From positions 3,789,391 to 3,853,390 of the forward strand of contig NZ_GG657757.1 in assembly GCF_000158955.1 (NCBI RefSeq): a DNA stretch of 64,000 nt, written 5' to 3'. The notes under the pieces were generated by a model. The model saw only the letters and a program-made list of their open reading frames with translations. It searched no databases and had not been told where the DNA came from. Made by a program: the position numbers and the translations under genes. Source of the stretch: Streptomyces viridochromogenes DSM 40736. GTDB taxonomy: Bacteria; Actinomycetota; Actinomycetes; Streptomycetales; Streptomycetaceae. Shown here piece after piece: positions 24,653 to 32,206 of the stretch (its first letter is position 1; every line of letters begins with the position of its first letter).

Positions 24653-26170
24653 ATGGCTGAGAAATACCCGCTCGTCGAGCAGCGGGAGTACGGGCGGCCG
24701 GAGAGGCGCGGCAGCATCTGGCGCAAGCGGATGACGCGCGCCGACGAGGAGCTGCCCCGGGTCGCCGCCCACCACGTGCGCGTCTTCCGGGTCGGCGAGG
24801 AGTACGTCGAGGACCACGGGCAGCTGCGCGCCGACGACCCGGTGGTGGTGGACGCCAGCTCGGTCACGGTCGTGGACCGGCGGATCGAGGTGCCCGTCGT
24901 CGTGGAGACCCGCATCCCCTCGGCCGAGGCGGGCGACTTCACCGTCCGGGCCTGCTTCCACTGCACGGTCACCGACCCGTGCGCGGTCGTGCGCGACGGT
25001 GTCACCGACGTGGAGGCGCTGCTCCTCGCCCATCTGCGCGAGGTGCCGGGGCTCACCGAGGACGGCAGCGACCTGCCCATCGTCGACACCGCGGCCGTAC
25101 GGGCCCGGATCGACGCCCGGCTGACCGCGTACCACGAGATGCGGCCCTCCGTGGTGTCGGGGATCCGCGCCCGGCACGGGGTGATCGAGGTCCTCACCCC
25201 CGAGGAGATGTCCGCGTACGTCGCGGAGATGGAGAGGACCCGCCGGGAGCGCGAACGCGACCGCCAGCGGGAGGAGATGGAGCAGCAGGCGGCGCTGGAC
25301 CGGGCGCTGCGCGAGGCCGAACTGGAGCTGAAGCGCGAGGAGATCCGCAACCTCCAGGCGGTGCGCAAGGAGCGCAACCGGCAGGAGGAGGAGACGCTGC
25401 GCACGGGCTACGAGCGCGGCGCCGGTGTGGACCAGCAGGACTACGAGCTGGCCATCGAGCGGCGGCGCAACCGTTTCACCCGGGCCGAGATCGAGGACGA
25501 CCTCCAGCTGATCGGTTCCGACCCCATCTCCGCCGACTTCCTGGCCTGGCGGGGCGGCGACATCAGCGCCGACGAGCTGTCCAAGCGGCTGCACGCGGCC
25601 GAGGAGCGCCAGGACGCCCGCCAGGACGACCGGCTGCGGCTCGACCGCGACTACGAGTTCCAGCGCCACGGCCTGGACCGGGACGACCAGCGCTGGCAGA
25701 TCGAACGCGACGACCGGCGTCAGGAGCTGACCCGCAAGGAGGAGCAGGACGAGACGGCCGCCCAGCGTCACGAGGACGCCCGGCGCTGGGACCTGGAGCA
25801 CGAGGACCGGCTGCGCCGGCGCCAGGAGGAACGCACGGACGCCAAGGAGCTCCAGCGCGACCAGCGCGAGTGGGCGAAGGAGCAGCTCAGCGTGCGGGCG
25901 ACGCTGGGCAAACAGGCCATCGACCGCGGCCTGTTCGACAGCACCATGTACGACGCGGGCGCCTTCATCAACAGCGTCGGCGACGTCCCCTACAACCAGT
26001 CCCCGGCGCAGGGCGGCGGCCCGGAGATGCCCAAGGCGGAGCTGAAGGGCGAGGTCAAGGGCGAGTTGCGCCGGGGGCCCCGGGCCGCCGAGACCGAGCC
26101 CGCCACCGACGACATGGACGAAGCCGACGACTTCGATCCCGCGAACCAGGAGGGGCGCCTTGGCAACTGA
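24653..26170 (+). CDS. SPFH/band 7-like protein with long charged coiled coil
   Basis: A 505-residue protein. Residues about 30-190 resemble an SPFH (prohibitin/stomatin) domain: VVVDASSVTVVDRRIEVPVVVETRIPSAEAGDFTVRACFHCTVTDPCAVVRDGVTDVEALLLAHLREV. Residues about 195-430 are a long, extremely charged helix (Arg, Glu, Asp, Gln), probably a coiled coil, and the tail is acidic. There is no hydrophobic N-terminal hairpin, so it is probably peripheral and recruited to the membrane by partners. ATG 24653 follows GGAGGG. The next gene starts inside its end, which implies translational coupling and a physical partnership with the DUF4407 protein. SPFH proteins make oligomeric membrane scaffolds; the role here is inferred. 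Confidence 0.65.
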   Translation: MAEKYPLVEQREYGRPERRGSIWRKRMTRADEELPRVAAHHVRVFRVGEEYVEDHGQLRADDPVVVDASSVTVVDRRIEVPVVVETRIPSAEAGDFTVRACFHCTVTDPCAVVRDGVTDVEALLLAHLREVPGLTEDGSDLPIVDTAAVRARIDARLTAYHEMRPSVVSGIRARHGVIEVLTPEEMSAYVAEMERTRRERERDRQREEMEQQAALDRALREAELELKREEIRNLQAVRKERNRQEEETLRTGYERGAGVDQQDYELAIERRRNRFTRAEIEDDLQLIGSDPISADFLAWRGGDISADELSKRLHAAEERQDARQDDRLRLDRDYEFQRHGLDRDDQRWQIERDDRRQELTRKEEQDETAAQRHEDARRWDLEHEDRLRRRQEERTDAKELQRDQREWAKEQLSVRATLGKQAIDRGLFDSTMYDAGAFINSVGDVPYNQSPAQGGGPEMPKAELKGEVKGELRRGPRAAETEPATDDMDEADDFDPANQEGRLGN

Positions 26171-27521
26171 CACCCCGCTCCGTCCGGCCGACAGCGCCGC
26201 CTTCGACGACGACCGGAGCAGCCAGTCCCGCCCCGCGCCGCCGGCGTCCGGTGTGGCGCCCCGGCTGCGCCGCCTGATCGGCATCGACGAGGGGCTGCTG
26301 GCCTGGGTGCCGGAGGAACGCCCCCGCTACACCTGGTACGGCGCGCTCGTCGTCAACACGGCGCTGCTGGGCGCGGTCTCCATGGTGCTGGCGCTGTCCA
26401 GCTTCCGCTCCGACCTGCCGCTGGCGGCGGTGCTGGTGGTCGCCGTGCTCTGGTTCTGGGTGATCCTGGCCCTGGACAGCTGGCTGGTCTCCAGCACCCA
26501 CGGCACGGGGGTGCGCAAGTGGACCCTGCTCGTGCGGTTCTTCCTGTCGGTGCTGCTCGGTCTGTTCATCGCCGAGCCGATCCTCTTCCAGATCTTCGAC
26601 AAGGAGATCCGCCAGGAGATAGCCGTCGGCAACGAGCAGAAGGTCGCCGACTACCGGGGCATGCTCGTCTCCTGCAACCCGACCGACGGCGCCTCCACCA
26701 CCGGACGTCCCGAGTGCGCCCGCTACCAGCTGAAGGTCGCGGGCTCCCCCGCCGAACTGGCCCGCCAGATCAAGAGCAACGGCGAGCGCGCGGCGGCCCT
26801 GCGGACCCAGGTCGCCGACATCAACAAGACGCTGAACGACAAGCTCGACACCGAACAGCGCCTGTGCGGCCCGAAGTATTGGGTCGTCCGGGGCGGCGTC
26901 CGGGACGTCACCATCACCTGCGAGCGGGCCCGAAAGGCCACCTCGGAGTACGAGGACAACAGCAAGCTCAAGACGTACGAGGAGCAGCTCAAGGGCCTGG
27001 TCGCCAAGGGTCAGCAGCTGTCCGCCCGGAAGGACGAGGCCGCCGACCAGTACCAGCCCCTGCTGCAGAAGGCCGTCGACGACAAGACCCGGCGGCGGGC
27101 GGCCGACCTGGACACCGACGGCATCCTCACCCGCGCCCACGGCCTGAAGGAGGTCGCCGAGTCGGACGGCTTCGCGCTGTTCCTGACGATCGTGCTGCAC
27201 CTGCTGCTGCTCTGCCTGGACGCGATGCCCGTCCTGGCCAAGGTCCTCAGCGGCGCCACCTCGTACGACAACCTCCTCGGAGCCCGCCGCCGCACGAGCC
27301 GGAGGCTGTACGCCGAGGAGCTGGAGGTCCAGCACACCTGCGCCCGCATGGAACACGACGTCCGGCGCCACCGCGTCCAGCTGGACACGGCCTACCGCAT
27401 GGGCCGTCTGGACCAGGAGCACCAGCGGGCCCAGGCGGAGCGCGCGGCGGCGGAGCGGGCGGAACTGGAGGAGAGGATGGAGCGGATCATGCGGACGCGA
27501 GGTGCGAAGACCCCGCTTTGA
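26160..27521 (+). CDS. DUF4407 domain membrane protein
   Basis: A 453-residue membrane protein of the DUF4407 family. Three hydrophobic segments lie near residues 60-80, 88-110 and 122-145 with the family phrase VILALDSWLVSS. A long, presumably extracytoplasmic or coiled domain follows (150-335) with cysteines at CNPTDG, ECARY, LCGPK and CERAR that could form disulfides. A fourth TM lies near 340-365 (FALFLTIVLHLLLLCLDAMPVL), then a charged cytoplasmic helix. The TTG start at 26160 overlaps the previous gene by 11 bases and is supported by AGGAGGGG at 26148. It ends the four-gene operon; a terminator follows. Function of the family is unknown. Confidence 0.82.
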   Translation: MATDTPLRPADSAAFDDDRSSQSRPAPPASGVAPRLRRLIGIDEGLLAWVPEERPRYTWYGALVVNTALLGAVSMVLALSSFRSDLPLAAVLVVAVLWFWVILALDSWLVSSTHGTGVRKWTLLVRFFLSVLLGLFIAEPILFQIFDKEIRQEIAVGNEQKVADYRGMLVSCNPTDGASTTGRPECARYQLKVAGSPAELARQIKSNGERAAALRTQVADINKTLNDKLDTEQRLCGPKYWVVRGGVRDVTITCERARKATSEYEDNSKLKTYEEQLKGLVAKGQQLSARKDEAADQYQPLLQKAVDDKTRRRAADLDTDGILTRAHGLKEVAESDGFALFLTIVLHLLLLCLDAMPVLAKVLSGATSYDNLLGARRRTSRRLYAEELEVQHTCARMEHDVRRHRVQLDTAYRMGRLDQEHQRAQAERAAAERAELEERMERIMRTRGAKTPL

Positions 27522-27534
27522 TCCGGAAAGCCAA

Positions 27535-27713
27535 CGAAACATTCGATGACCGGAACCCTGCCCTCCGCACCAGGTGGGCAGGGTTCTCCTCGTCATCGAC
27601 GCTCAACCACCCACCGAACAGCACAAATCCACCCTCGGGCATACGGGATCGGCGACGAATATTTCGCAACAGCTGCCGAAACCATTGACAGTTGACAGGG
27701 CCAGACCAACACT
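27535..27713 (+). promoter_or_regulatory. Xylanase promoter with two CGAA-N3-TTCG palindromes
   Basis: CGAAACATTCG lies at 27535-27545 and CGAATATTTCG at 27656-27666; both have CGAA and TTCG arms three bases apart. Similar CGAAA-containing palindromes are known upstream of Streptomyces xylanase genes as repressor sites. A likely promoter follows: TTGACA at 27685-27690, 17-base spacer, AACACT at 27708-27713. A second TTGACA is at 27692-27697. Confidence 0.6.
27553..27586 (+). terminator. Terminator of the cyclase-DUF4407 operon
   Basis: GAACCCTGCCC (27553-27563) pairs with GGGCAGGGTTC (27576-27586), an 11-bp stem with a 12-base loop, 31 bases after the DUF4407 stop. The following sequence is TCCTCGTC, not a T-run. 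Confidence 0.8.
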
Positions 27714-27768
27714 CCCGGGTGACAGAACGCCTCCGTCGACCCCACGCACACGAGGAGGAAGCACCCCC

Positions 27769-28443
27769 ATGACCCACGCCCTCAGCCGCTTACGGCTGCT
27801 GCTCAGCAGCACCGTCACCCTGCTGCTCGTCGCCGTCGCCGCCCTCGCCCTGCCGGGCACCGCCCACGCGGACACGGTCGTCACCACGAACCAGACCGGC
27901 ACCAACAACGGCTACTACTACTCGTTCTGGACGGACGCGCCGGGCACGGTCTCCATGACCCTCTCCTCCGGCGGCAGTTACAGCACCTCATGGCGCAACA
28001 CCGGGAACTTCGTCGCCGGCAAGGGCTGGAGCACCGGCGCACGCCGCACCGTGACCTACTCGGGCACGTTCAACCCGTCCGGCAACGCCTACCTGACCCT
28101 GTACGGCTGGACCGCGAACCCGCTCATCGAGTACTACATCGTCGACAACTGGGGCACGTACCGGCCCACGGGTACCTACAAGGGCACCGTCACCAGTGAC
28201 GGCGGCACGTACGACATCTACAAGACGACGCGCTACAACGCCCCGTCCGTGGAGGGCAACAAGACCTTCGACCAGTACTGGAGCGTGCGGCAGTCGAAAC
28301 GGACGGGCGGCACCATCACCGCCGGCAACCACTTCGACGCGTGGGCCCGCGCGGGCATGCCCCTCGGCAACTTCAAGTACTACATGATCATGGCGACCGA
28401 GGGTTACCAGAGCAGCGGCAGCTCCAACATCACGGTGCGCTGA
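27769..28443 (+). CDS. Secreted endo-1,4-beta-xylanase, GH11
   Basis: A 224-residue secreted enzyme that cleaves beta-1,4-xylan inside the chain. A signal peptide spans about residues 1-35 ([18 protein letters not shown]). The mature part is a GH11 beta-jelly roll with nucleophile Glu121 in [12 protein letters not shown] and acid/base Glu211 in [10 protein letters not shown], and other family motifs ([19 protein letters not shown]). It has no carbohydrate-binding module. ATG 27769 follows GAGGAGG. Leu8 in the signal peptide is a TTA codon (27790-27792), so translation should need the bldA tRNA. The acetyl xylan esterase gene follows two bases after the stop, as in known Streptomyces xylanase-esterase operons. 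Confidence 0.95.
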   Translation: MTHALSRLRLLLSSTVTLLLVAVAALALPGTAHADTVVTTNQTGTNNGYYYSFWTDAPGTVSMTLSSGGSYSTSWRNTGNFVAGKGWSTGARRTVTYSGTFNPSGNAYLTLYGWTANPLIEYYIVDNWGTYRPTGTYKGTVTSDGGTYDIYKTTRYNAPSVEGNKTFDQYWSVRQSKRTGGTITAGNHFDAWARAGMPLGNFKYYMIMATEGYQSSGSSNITVR

Positions 28444-28445
28444 CG

Positions 28446-29147
28446 ATGAGGACCCGCACACGCTCCTCACGACGCGCCCTGGTCACGACGCTGACAGCCC
28501 TCGCGACGGCCGCGGCGGCCACCCTCACGACCGCCACCACCGCCGCCGCCGTCCCGGACCGGGCCGCGGCCTGCAACGGCTACGTCGGGCTCACCTTCGA
28601 CGACGGGCCGTCCGGCAACACGACGAAGCTGCTGGACGCACTCCGCCGGAACGGCCTACGGGCCACGATGTTCAACCAGGGCCAGTACGCCGCGGCCAAC
28701 CCGTCCCTGGTCCGGGCCCAGGTGGCCGCCGGCATGTGGGTCGCCAACCACAGCTACACCCACCCGCACCTGACCCAGCTGAGCCAGGCACAGATCGACT
28801 CCGAGATCTCCCGGACCCAGCAGGCCCTCGCGAACGCCGGCGGCGGCTCACCGAAGCTCTTCCGCCCGCCGTACGGCGAGACCAACGCGACGGTCAAGTC
28901 GGTCGCGGCCCGGTACGGCCTGACCGAGATCATCTGGAACGTCGACTCCCAGGACTGGAACGGCGCGAGCACCGACGCCATCGTCCAGTCCGTCGGCCGG
29001 CTGACCAACGGCCAGGTCATCCTCATGCACGACTGGCCCGCCAACACCCTCGCGGCCGTCCCCCGCATCGCCCAGTCCCTGACGGCCCGCGGTCTGTGCG
29101 CGGGGATGATCTCCCCGCAGACGGGCCGGGCCGTCGCCCCCGGCTGA
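28446..29147 (+). CDS. Secreted acetyl xylan esterase / polysaccharide deacetylase, CE4
   Basis: A 233-residue secreted NodB-homology enzyme that removes acetyl groups from xylan, helping the xylanase upstream. Signal peptide about 1-40 (Ala/Thr-rich, ending AAAVPDRAAA). CE4 motifs in order: TFDDGPSGNT (motif 1 with the metal/catalytic Asp pair), HSYTHPHL (motif 2, metal His), RPPYGETN (motif 3), WNVDSQDW (motif 4) and ILMHD (motif 5). It lacks the cellulose-binding domain found in the S. lividans enzyme. It starts two bases after the xylanase stop and is surely cotranscribed. A terminator hairpin follows. Confidence 0.93.
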   Translation: MRTRTRSSRRALVTTLTALATAAAATLTTATTAAAVPDRAAACNGYVGLTFDDGPSGNTTKLLDALRRNGLRATMFNQGQYAAANPSLVRAQVAAGMWVANHSYTHPHLTQLSQAQIDSEISRTQQALANAGGGSPKLFRPPYGETNATVKSVAARYGLTEIIWNVDSQDWNGASTDAIVQSVGRLTNGQVILMHDWPANTLAAVPRIAQSLTARGLCAGMISPQTGRAVAPG

Positions 29148-29153
29148 CCGAAC

Positions 29154-29183
29154 GGCGCGACGGCATCCGCGAGCCGTCGCGCC
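29154..29183 (+). terminator. Terminator of the xylanase-esterase operon
   Basis: GGCGCGACGGC (29154-29164) pairs with GCCGTCGCGCC (29173-29183): an 11-bp stem with an eight-base loop, six bases after the stop codon. Confidence 0.8.
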
Positions 29184-29229
29184 ACCCGGCAGAACGGCGG
29201 ACGACCGACTGTCAGTGGTCCCTTCTACG

Positions 29230-29799
29230 ATGCGTCGCATGCCTGAATGGATGCACGTCACCGACCCTGTCCTGGACTCGGGTCGGCACGACGAGGTGAA
29301 CCTGGTCTTCGGCCGCGGCATGGGGCTCGACGCGCTCGCCGAAGGGCTGCGCGGGGTGCACCGGGAACCCCTGGTCACCGGGGAGGGGAACGGATGGGCG
29401 TGGGCGGTGCACGACATGCTCAACGCCGAGATCGAGGACTTCGACCCGGTCTCCTACGGGCCGCTCAGCGCGGGCGCCGAGATCGTGGTGTTCGTGACCG
29501 AGCCGTGCAGCGCGAAGGCGCATCCGCCGCACTTCGAGTACTACCGGGACGGGCGGCTGATCACCTGGTTCAGCTTCGAGGACCTGACGCAGCGTCCGGG
29601 GGACAACCCTGACCACCTGTCCGCCGAGTTGCTGGCCGCGAAGCTGATCGGACCCGACGCCGAGTGCGAGAAGGCGGACGACAGCGGCCATGACTGCTTC
29701 GACCACCACTACGACGACCACAACCGCATCGTCCGGGCGGTCGCCGGCTTCTTCTCCCTGCCTTCGCCGCCGCTGTCCGCGGAGGTGACGGCCCCGTGA
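29230..29799 (+). CDS. DUF6461-like hypothetical protein
   Basis: A 189-residue soluble protein of unknown role. The order of features (a short N-terminal helix, EVNLVFGRGMGLDALAEGL, a central GNGWAWAVHD, and EIVVFVTEPCSAKAHPPHFEYYRDGRLITWFSFED) resembles DUF6461 proteins that are abundant in Streptomyces, but I assign it only loosely. The C-terminal part is acidic with a His/Asp cluster (DDSGHDCFDHHYDDHN) that could bind metal. ATG 29230, ATG 29239 and upstream GTG 29215 are all possible starts; 29230 is a compromise without a strong ribosome-binding site. Its stop overlaps the next start, so the two are translationally coupled. Confidence 0.6.
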   Translation: MRRMPEWMHVTDPVLDSGRHDEVNLVFGRGMGLDALAEGLRGVHREPLVTGEGNGWAWAVHDMLNAEIEDFDPVSYGPLSAGAEIVVFVTEPCSAKAHPPHFEYYRDGRLITWFSFEDLTQRPGDNPDHLSAELLAAKLIGPDAECEKADDSGHDCFDHHYDDHNRIVRAVAGFFSLPSPPLSAEVTAP

Positions 29800-30353
29800 C
29801 CTGGCTCGCCCCGGCCGGCTTCCGCACGTTCTGCCGGGGGATCCCCCTGGCCGACCTGAACGGCTTCTTCACCGAGGCCGGACTGCCCGCCGCCTCCGGT
29901 GCGTCGGAGGACGGCTGGGCCTGGCTCGCCCACCACGCCGAGACCAACCCGGACGGCGGAGCGATCCAGCAACTCGGCCAGTACATCACCGGCTTCCGCT
30001 ACGCGGACCGCGTCAGTGACCAGCACAACGTCCACATGGTCTTCCTGGCCTCCACCCCGGCCTGCGCCTGCGGCCATTCCTACGCGGTGCCGCACTGCGC
30101 CCAGCACCCCTGCCAGTTCGCCTACAGCCGCGGCGGCTTCGCCGTGTCGCTCTTCAACCTCGGCGAGCGCCGGGAGTCCCACCGCTTCGGCAGCCAGGCC
30201 GACCTCTTTATACGGCAGTTCCTGGAGGAGGGCCTCGTCGGGCGCACCACCCGCTACGACTCCGAACCCGGCTTCAACGCCGACGGCGCCGAAACCGTCC
30301 GGATCATCGCCGAGCACTTCGGACTTCCCGCCGGGCCACTCGGGCGGGACTGA
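29796..30353 (+). CDS. Hypothetical protein coupled to the DUF6461-like gene
   Basis: A 185-residue soluble protein. It starts with GTG 29796, overlapping the stop of the preceding gene in the arrangement GTGA. It contains a cluster of Cys and His (PACACGHSYAVPHCAQHPC, about residues 88-106) that looks like a metal site. The N-terminus (FRTFCRGIPLADLNGFF) and the WAWLAHH phrase echo the preceding protein (GWAWAVHD), so the pair may have arisen by duplication and divergence. It has no signal peptide or membrane helix. I do not recognise a named family. Confidence 0.6.
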   Translation: MTWLAPAGFRTFCRGIPLADLNGFFTEAGLPAASGASEDGWAWLAHHAETNPDGGAIQQLGQYITGFRYADRVSDQHNVHMVFLASTPACACGHSYAVPHCAQHPCQFAYSRGGFAVSLFNLGERRESHRFGSQADLFIRQFLEEGLVGRTTRYDSEPGFNADGAETVRIIAEHFGLPAGPLGRD

Positions 30354-30469
30354 TGGCCGAAACCCCACGGTGGGCAGGCAGCAGGGGCGGCCGAGGTCCG
30401 GGTCCGGCCGGGAATCTCACCTAGGTTGGTGGGCCGGTCCCCCCTACCCCCCGCCCCCAGGAGACCCGG

Positions 30470-31270
30470 ATGCCCGACGACAGCCTGCGCGCCCGTATCG
30501 ACACGTCCAAGCCGCACTCCGCGCGCTTCTGGAACTACTTCGTCGGGGGCAAGGACAACTACGAGGTCGACCGTGAGATCGGCGACCAGATCAAGTCGAT
30601 CTTTCCGGGCCTGGTCGACGTGGCGGTCACCAGCCGCCGCTTCCTGGGACGGGCCGTCCAGTACCTGGCCGGTGAGCAGGGAGTCCGGCAGTTCCTCGAC
30701 ATAGGGACCGGGCTGCCGACCGCCGACAACACGCACGAAGTCGCGCAGCGCGTCGCACCGGACGCCCGGATCGTCTACGTCGACAACGACCCCATCGTGC
30801 TGGCCCACGCCAACGCCCTCCTCACCAGCACCCCCGAGGGCCGGACCGCCTATCTGGACGCCGACCTCTACGACCCGGAGGCCGTCCTGGAGGCCGCCGC
30901 GGGCACGCTCGACCTCTCCCGGCCGGTGGGCCTGATGATCCTCAACACGCTCGGCCATGTCGCCGACCACGACCAGGCGCGTGAGCTGGTGCGGCGGCTC
31001 ATGGCCGGGTTGCCGTCGGGCAGCCACCTCGTGATCAGTGACAGCACGGCCACGAGTGAGGGGATGATCGCGGCGTCGGAGGCGTACAACGCGAGTGGGG
31101 CCGTGCCGTACTACGTCCGGAGTGTGGAGGAGATCGCCGGGTTCTTCGAGGGGCTGGAGTTGGTGGAGCCGGGGGTGGTGAGGGTGCCTGAGTGGCGGGC
31201 GGGGTCTGAGGGTGCTGGTGTTGGTGCCGGTGGCGTGGATGCGTTCTGTGGGGTGGGGCGCAAGCTGTAG
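30470..31270 (+). CDS. S-adenosyl methyltransferase, DUF574 family
   Basis: A 266-residue member of the actinobacterial SAM-dependent methyltransferase family PF04672 (DUF574). Hallmarks: the N-terminal IDTSKPHSARFWNYFVGGKDNYEVDRE, motif I FLDIGTGLPTADN (SAM binding), VYVDNDPIVLAHANALL (acidic residue binding the ribose) and LMILNTLGHV. Streptomycetes have many paralogs and their substrates are unknown; members are often near WhiJ-type genes. The C-terminal 25 residues are Gly-rich and probably unfolded. It is followed by a repeat element, not by an operon partner. Confidence 0.9.
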   Translation: MPDDSLRARIDTSKPHSARFWNYFVGGKDNYEVDREIGDQIKSIFPGLVDVAVTSRRFLGRAVQYLAGEQGVRQFLDIGTGLPTADNTHEVAQRVAPDARIVYVDNDPIVLAHANALLTSTPEGRTAYLDADLYDPEAVLEAAAGTLDLSRPVGLMILNTLGHVADHDQARELVRRLMAGLPSGSHLVISDSTATSEGMIAASEAYNASGAVPYYVRSVEEIAGFFEGLELVEPGVVRVPEWRAGSEGAGVGAGGVDAFCGVGRKL

Positions 31271-31316
31271 GGGGTGGTCGGGGTTGTGGCGCGGGTGCGG
31301 CGCCGTGGGGGCTGGT

Positions 31317-31394
31317 CGCGCAGTTCCCCGCGCCCCCAAGATCGCGCAGTTCCCCGCGCCCCCAAGATTGCGCGGTTGCCCGCGTGCCCGAAGG
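31317..31394. repeat. Three tandem 26-bp repeats of a GC-rich intergenic element
   Basis: Units at 31317-31342 and 31343-31368 are identical; the third, 31369-31394, is diverged. The unit contains CGCGCAGTTCCCCGCG, which together with the preceding GTGGGGGCTGGT resembles a short element scattered through Streptomyces intergenic regions. It fills the gap between the methyltransferase gene and the AbiEii-like gene. Confidence 0.75.
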
Positions 31395-31435
31395 TAAAGA
31401 AGGCGTCGCGGGCCGCGGGTCGGGATAATCAGGGC

Positions 31436-32119
31436 ATGGTCGCGCCGCCTCCCCCCGTCCCCGAGTCGGTTCGGCGGTTGATCGGGGATCTGGTTGATGT
31501 GGGTGGGGTGTACTCGCTCGTCCTCATGGGTGGGTACGCCGTGCTGGCGCACGGGCTCGTGGGGCGGGCCGGGCCGGACGTGGACGTCGCCACCGAGCAT
31601 CCCGCCGCGATGGACGGCATCGCCGACGCCGTCCGGGCCGGGCTGGTGGAGCGCGGGTGGCTGGTGCGGAGCCTGGAGACCGACCCGCTGTCCGCCCAGT
31701 TCCTCGTCACCGACCCGGCGACCGCCGAGGAGTACGGGGTCGGCGTCCACAAGGAGGTGCTGTGGCGTCCGCCCGTGGTGACGGAGCTCGGGCCGGCCCT
31801 CTCCCTCGACGACCTCGTCGGTACCCGCGTACGGGACCTGGCCGACCGCGGTCTCGCTCGTGACCTGGTCGACGTGCACGCCGCCTCGGCCCGCTGGAGC
31901 CACCCCGAACTGGAGGAACTCGGCCGCCGCCACTCCGACGCCTTCGACCTCAGCGACCTCCAGTCCCGGCTGACCGGCACGGACTGGCTGGACGACAGCG
32001 CGTTCACCGCCCGCGGCCTCGACGTCCGGGACGTCGCGGGGCTCCGCCGATGGGCCCAGGAGTGGGCCGACGACATCGCGGAACGGCTCATCGAGGGCGA
32101 GGCCCCCGACGAGGAGTGA
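31436..32119 (+). CDS. AbiEii/AbiGii-like nucleotidyltransferase
   Basis: A 227-residue protein with the nucleotidyltransferase-fold beginning typical of AbiEii toxins: SLVLMGGYAVLAHGLVGRAGPDVDVATEHP, where Gly-Gly is the nucleotide-binding motif and the Asp-x-Asp pair would bind metal. AbiEii toxins transfer nucleotides to tRNA and are partnered by AbiEi antitoxins. Here no AbiEi-like gene is adjacent: the upstream neighbour is a methyltransferase and the next gene is MarR. It is therefore a solitary member and may have a housekeeping role or an antitoxin elsewhere. ATG 31436 follows GGG weakly. Confidence 0.72.
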   Translation: MVAPPPPVPESVRRLIGDLVDVGGVYSLVLMGGYAVLAHGLVGRAGPDVDVATEHPAAMDGIADAVRAGLVERGWLVRSLETDPLSAQFLVTDPATAEEYGVGVHKEVLWRPPVVTELGPALSLDDLVGTRVRDLADRGLARDLVDVHAASARWSHPELEELGRRHSDAFDLSDLQSRLTGTDWLDDSAFTARGLDVRDVAGLRRWAQEWADDIAERLIEGEAPDEE

Positions 32120-32184
32120 CCCGGGCTAGGAGTGACCCGGCCGAGGAGTGACCGGTTGTCCGCCGTACTTCCCTGGGCCGGTCC

Positions 32185-32196
32185 TACCGGTCGGTA
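32185..32196. promoter_or_regulatory. Palindrome before the MarR gene
   Basis: TACCGGTCGGTA has 5-bp inverted arms (TACCG and CGGTA) two bases apart, 10 bases before the MarR start. Position suits autorepression. The short leader has no obvious ribosome-binding site, so transcription may begin very near the start codon. Confidence 0.4.
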
Positions 32197-32206
32197 CCCT
32201 GACCCG

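Noticed and set aside
21678-27521. The operon as a type VI/VII secretion or BREX-type system
   Set aside because: No sheath, tube, Ess ATPase, methyltransferase or protease motif is present in any of the four proteins.
29230-30353. The two hypothetical proteins as a toxin-antitoxin pair
   Set aside because: They are 185-190 residues each, lack toxin or antitoxin motifs, and look like diverged duplicates; only translational coupling supports a link.
31274-31430. Intergenic tandem repeats as a CRISPR array
   Set aside because: The units are adjacent without unique spacers and there are no cas genes.
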